Assembly (NCBI GenBank): GCA_045597205.1
Contig: JAZODT010000039.1
Location: 1 to 18,327 of the forward strand
Direction: 5' to 3'
From: UMGS755 sp045597205
GTDB taxonomy: Bacteria; Bacillota; Clostridia; UBA1381; UBA9506
DNA length: 18,327 bases
The position numbers were made by a program, and so were the translations under genes. Below, one piece after another: positions 15,483-18,327 of this stretch. The stretch's first letter is position 1; each line of letters begins with the position of its first letter. The notes beneath the pieces are model-generated. The model was not told where the DNA came from and did no database searches. It worked only from the letters and a program-made list of their open reading frames with translations.

Positions 15483-15713
15483 TTATTCAATGATAAACGT
15501 TTTCATTTCTTCAATAAAGTCATCCGCTTCATTAGAATGTACATCAACCCGAATGGATGTTGATAAATCCAGACTGAAGATACCCATAATAGATTTGGCA
15601 TCAACCACATAACGGCCGGATGTTAGATCAACATCAAAATTATATTTGCTCACGATGTTAACAAAGTTTTTCACATCATTAATAGAACTCAATAAAATAT
15701 TAAAACTTTTCAT
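15483..15713 (-). CDS. HPr-like (Crh-like) protein lacking the active-site histidine
   Basis: A 76-residue protein with the HPr fold signature. SKYNFDVDL and VDAKSIMGIFSLDLS align with HPr; S41 in AKSIMG corresponds to Ser46, the site of HPr kinase. The GIHARPA loop that carries His15 in HPr is replaced by SSINDVKN, so it cannot pass phosphate in the PTS; the only histidine is near residue 59. Like Bacillus Crh, which has Gln at that place, it may act as a regulator through the serine, but this is inference. ATG 15713 has AAGGAGG (15727-15721) seven bases upstream. A longer frame from 15773 would include the promoter and is rejected. It is monocistronic, between its promoter and the 22-bp terminator. 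Confidence 0.85.
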   Translation of the reverse strand: MKSFNILLSSINDVKNFVNIVSKYNFDVDLTSGRYVVDAKSIMGIFSLDLSTSIRVDVHSNEADDFIEEMKTFIIE

Positions 15714-15744
15714 TATGCTTCCTCCTTGTAAAAATTCTAGTATT

Positions 15745-15773
15745 ATCATACACCTAAATCGGCATCCCGTCAA
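15745..15773 (-). promoter_or_regulatory. Sigma-A promoter of the HPr-like gene
   Basis: On the minus strand TTGACG (15773-15768), 17 bases, then TATGAT (15750-15745). It is near consensus and 32 bases from the start codon, and diverges from the tagO promoter about 90 bases away. I see no catabolite-response element. Confidence 0.75.
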
Positions 15774-15861
15774 GAAAAAAACGAAAAATTTACATATATT
15801 TTAATCAGCATCAGTCATTGGCATTTTGGACAGGCTACAACTTTTAAAAACAGGGGAAGTC

Positions 15862-15890
15862 TTGACAAAAATGGGAAATCATTATATAAT
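15862..15890 (+). promoter_or_regulatory. Consensus sigma-A promoter of tagO-mnaA
   Basis: TTGACA (15862-15867), exactly 17 bases, TATAAT (15885-15890): a perfect consensus promoter, the strongest in the window. It leaves a 5' leader of about 50 bases before ATG 15951. Confidence 0.88.
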
Positions 15891-15950
15891 AATTTCAGTG
15901 TTGTATTAAAGTTTTTTACTGCTATGTATTCAGGAAGGACAGTGAACTTG

Positions 15951-17051
15951 ATGAATCAAAATAATGGTATTTTAATTATATTTTCCTTTGTTGTCGCATT
16001 AATCATCTCTTATGCTGCAACGCCCTTGGCCAAACGGCTTTCCTTTAAGATTGGTGCGGTGGATGTTCCCAAGGATAACCGCCGTATGCATAAAGAGCCA
16101 AAAGCTTTGTTAGGCGGGTTGGCAATTTTTTATGGTTTTTTAGTCAGCGTTTTGTGTTTCGGCGATTTTTTACTGCCCGGCGGCAAAGTGAATATGAATT
16201 TGCTGGGGATTTTGATCGGCAGTATTCTCGTTGTTGTTTTAGGTATTTTTGATGATGTTAAACCACGGCCTGCCATTTTAAAGTTTTTAATTCAGATTGT
16301 TGCTGCAGCAATTCCTGTTTGTCTCGGTGTTAGAGTGATTGCTATAACGAATCCCTTTGGCTCTTCACTATTTACCTTGCCCACTTGGCTTTCTTATATT
16401 GGCAGTATTTTATGGATTGTGGGCGTTACGAATGCGGTTAATCTCATTGATGGATTAGATGGTTTGGCAGCCGGTGTTTCTTCTATTGCGGCAGTTGCTT
16501 TGCTATCTGTTTTATTAATTGAACATACAACCTCTTTGACGTTGCTTGTTATGGCAGCGGCTTTGGCCGGTGCCTGCTTTGGCTTTTTGCCTTATAATTT
16601 TAATCCGGCAAAGCTATTTATGGGTGATACGGGTGCTACTTTTTTAGGCTTTATTCTCGCTTGCATTTCCATTCAGGGGCCGTTTAAAACTTATGTAGCG
16701 TTTGCGGTGCCGTTTTTGGTTTTGGGATTACCCATTTTCGATACACTGTTTGCCATTATTCGTCGTTTGCTTAAGGGGCAGTCTATTATGTCACCGGATC
16801 GGGGCCATTTGCATCATAAATTAATTGACCATGGTTTTTCTCATAAAACCACCGTTGTTATCTTATATGGTTTATCAGCCGTTTTGGCTATTAGTGCCAT
16901 TGTTATGCTGTTAACAGATGTTACCCGTGCGTTGATTTTAATTGTTTCTGTTTTGCTGTTTGGCTTGTTTGCCTTTACTTTAATGAGTCATCCTGAACAG
17001 GAAAATGAGAAGAGTGCAGAGGTTGAAAAAGTAACCGAACAGGAAAAATAG
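15951..17051 (+). CDS. tagO: Undecaprenyl-phosphate N-acetylglucosamine 1-phosphate transferase (TagO/WecA, MraY family)
   Basis: A polytopic membrane enzyme of 366 residues with about ten or eleven hydrophobic segments. It transfers a sugar 1-phosphate, usually GlcNAc-1-P, from UDP-sugar to undecaprenyl phosphate, the first step of wall teichoic acid and other wall polymers. Family motifs on the cytoplasmic side are DVPKDNRRMHK near 38-48, DDVKPRP (101-107), NLIDGLDGL (164-172), MGDTGAT (224-230) and DRGHLHHKL (283-291). ATG 15951 (or TTG 15948) follows AGGAAGGA at 15932-15939; an upstream in-frame ATG at 15924 has no ribosome site. The C-terminal tail is acidic and cytoplasmic. It pairs with mnaA, 21 bases downstream. 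Its lipid substrate derives from the pathway begun by IspA. Confidence 0.93.
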   Translation: MNQNNGILIIFSFVVALIISYAATPLAKRLSFKIGAVDVPKDNRRMHKEPKALLGGLAIFYGFLVSVLCFGDFLLPGGKVNMNLLGILIGSILVVVLGIFDDVKPRPAILKFLIQIVAAAIPVCLGVRVIAITNPFGSSLFTLPTWLSYIGSILWIVGVTNAVNLIDGLDGLAAGVSSIAAVALLSVLLIEHTTSLTLLVMAAALAGACFGFLPYNFNPAKLFMGDTGATFLGFILACISIQGPFKTYVAFAVPFLVLGLPIFDTLFAIIRRLLKGQSIMSPDRGHLHHKLIDHGFSHKTTVVILYGLSAVLAISAIVMLLTDVTRALILIVSVLLFGLFAFTLMSHPEQENEKSAEVEKVTEQEK

Positions 17052-17072
17052 TAAAAAAATGCGGAGGCAAAT

Positions 17073-18227
17073 ATGAGCAAAATTAAGGTTATGACAGTTT
17101 TCGGCACACGACCAGAGGCTATTAAAATGGCTCCCTTGGTAAAAGAACTGGAAAAACGTGAAGAGATAGAATCTATTGTTTGTGTAACAGCACAACACCG
17201 GCAAATGCTGGACCAAGTGCTAAAGCGGTTTGCCATTACACCGCAATATGATTTAAATATTATGCAAGACAGGCAGACATTATCTTCTATCACCACCCGT
17301 GCCTTAAACGGATTGGAAGAGGCTATGAAAACGGCAGCGCCGGATATTGTTTTGGTGCATGGAGATACTTCTACTACGTTTGCCGGAGCTTTGGCAGCGT
17401 TTTATTGCAAAATTCAGGTGGGGCATGTAGAAGCTGGCTTGCGTACCTATGATAAATATTCTCCCTACCCAGAGGAAATGAACCGCAAGCTGACAACGGC
17501 ATTAACAGATTTATATTTTGCACCCACAATGAACAATAAAAACAATCTTTTAAAAGAGCTTGTGCCGGAAGAAAAGATTTTTGTAACGGGCAACACGGTT
17601 ATTGATGCGGTGCGTTTAACGGTTAACGATGAGTATCAATTCCAGACAGAGGCACTGCAAAAGATTGATTATAACAAAGGGCGGGTTATTTTACTTACGG
17701 CACATCGAAGAGAAAACTTAGGCGAGCCGCTCGTTCGTATTTTATCTGCCGTTCGCAGAATGGTGGAAAGTCATGAGGATGTGCAAGTGATTTATCCAAT
17801 GCATTTAAATCCGGCAGTGCGGGAGACTGCACAAACAATTTTGGGTGGACATGACAGGATTCATTTAATTGACCCGGTGGATGTGGAAGAACTGCATAAC
17901 CTGATGAACCGTTGCTATTTTGTTATGACGGATTCTGGTGGGTTGCAGGAAGAAGCACCTTCTTTGGGCAAACCGGTTTTGGTTTTGCGGAGTGAAACAG
18001 AACGTCCCGAAGCGGTTTATGCCGGAACGGTAAAAATTGCCGGCACAGATGAAGAAACAATTTTATCATTAGCAAATGAACTTTTAGATGATTCGAAAGC
18101 GTATAGTATTATGAGCCGTGCTATTAATCCTTATGGTGATGGGCAGGCATCAAAACGAATTGTAGATGCTATTTTATATGCTTTTGGAAAACAAGAGAAT
18201 AAGCCGGAAGAATGGATTGTTAAATAA
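17073..18227 (+). CDS. mnaA: UDP-N-acetylglucosamine 2-epimerase, non-hydrolysing
   Basis: Interconverts UDP-GlcNAc and UDP-ManNAc, giving the ManNAc donor for teichoic acid linkage units or other surface polysaccharides. It is a 384-residue cytoplasmic GT-B fold enzyme. Signature segments are FGTRPEAIKMAPL (10-22), HGDTSTT (96-102), GHVEAGLR (117-124) with PYPEEMNR after it, LTAHRRENLGE (209-218; H211, R212, R213, E214 line the active site) and DSGGLQEEAP (287-296). CGGAGG at 17061-17066 supports ATG 17073. It follows tagO in the same operon and ends at a strong terminator. The same gene is called wecB in other bacteria. Confidence 0.95.
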   Translation: MSKIKVMTVFGTRPEAIKMAPLVKELEKREEIESIVCVTAQHRQMLDQVLKRFAITPQYDLNIMQDRQTLSSITTRALNGLEEAMKTAAPDIVLVHGDTSTTFAGALAAFYCKIQVGHVEAGLRTYDKYSPYPEEMNRKLTTALTDLYFAPTMNNKNNLLKELVPEEKIFVTGNTVIDAVRLTVNDEYQFQTEALQKIDYNKGRVILLTAHRRENLGEPLVRILSAVRRMVESHEDVQVIYPMHLNPAVRETAQTILGGHDRIHLIDPVDVEELHNLMNRCYFVMTDSGGLQEEAPSLGKPVLVLRSETERPEAVYAGTVKIAGTDEETILSLANELLDDSKAYSIMSRAINPYGDGQASKRIVDAILYAFGKQENKPEEWIVK

Positions 18228-18240
18228 AAATTATGAAATT

Positions 18241-18271
18241 AAGGCTGTAGTTGCATACTACAGCCTTTTTT
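18241..18271 (+). terminator. Rho-independent terminator of tagO-mnaA
   Basis: AAGGCTGTAGT (18241-18251), loop TGCAT, ACTACAGCCTT (18257-18267), then a T-run. The 11-bp stem is perfect. It lies 14 bases after the mnaA stop. The core GGCTGTAG/CTACAGCC is shared with the hairpin at 15425-15470. The last 55 bases of the window show no gene. Confidence 0.9.
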
Positions 18272-18327
18272 ATGTTTTTTACACAATGAAAACTTTTTGT
18301 CACACAAAGTAGCATGGGCGCATATTA

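Noticed and set aside
15714..15773. N-terminal extension of the HPr-like protein by 20 residues
   Set aside because: The stretch contains the AAGGAGG ribosome site and a near-consensus promoter for the shorter protein, and HPr proteins begin close to the MKSFNILL segment.

Overview
The window looks like a chromosomal stretch from a low-to-moderate GC, spore-forming Firmicute, most likely an anaerobic member of the Clostridia. The evidence is a sporulation sigma-G gene, a lon-ysxC (engB) pair as in Bacillus, an alaR-alaT type pair, tagO-mnaA wall-polymer genes, strong AGGAGG-type ribosome sites and sigma-A promoters with TATAAT boxes. I cannot name a genus. No insertion sequence, phage gene, CRISPR array, tRNA or rRNA is visible.

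Left part (1-7822): an AT-rich leader with tandem -10 boxes precedes a Mre11/SbcD-like nuclease gene overlapping by 4 bases a Rad50/YhaN-like ATPase gene with a predicted membrane hairpin. O-acetylhomoserine sulfhydrylase (metY) follows 39 bases later. Lon protease then has its own near-consensus promoter, and the ribosome-assembly GTPase gene engB follows closely.

Middle (7823-11788): a regulatory region with two inverted repeats leads into an Lrp/AsnC regulator whose stop codon overlaps the start of a class I aminotransferase (alaR-alaT arrangement). The small tRNA methyltransferase TrmL, XseB, farnesyl diphosphate synthase IspA and a YuiD-type divergent PAP2 membrane protein follow on the same strand with short gaps.

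The highlight (11789-13234): about 630 bases without a credible gene hold a GC-richer, highly structured RNA whose ends pair (AGAGTGGT with ACCACTCT). It has its own extended -10 promoter and is followed directly by a membrane protein with an R-x-x-R ... D-x-x-x-D segment. I identify these as OLE RNA (ornate, large, extremophilic) and its partner OapA. Placement next to ispA agrees with the known association of OLE with isoprenoid genes.

Right part (13235-18327): a soluble DUF2156 (LPG-synthase C-terminal-like) protein, a tiny cysteine-rich protein, and sigG on the opposite strand ending only 6 bases away. A 22-bp hairpin terminator then precedes (on the minus strand it follows) an HPr-like protein that has lost the active-site histidine but keeps the regulatory-serine segment. 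A divergent consensus promoter drives tagO-mnaA, which start wall teichoic acid or a related polymer, ending in a clean rho-independent terminator. Several starts are corrected to internal codons with good ribosome sites (lon 4861, engB 7211, alaR 7991, oapA 12590, sigG 15316, HPr-like 15713, tagO 15951).
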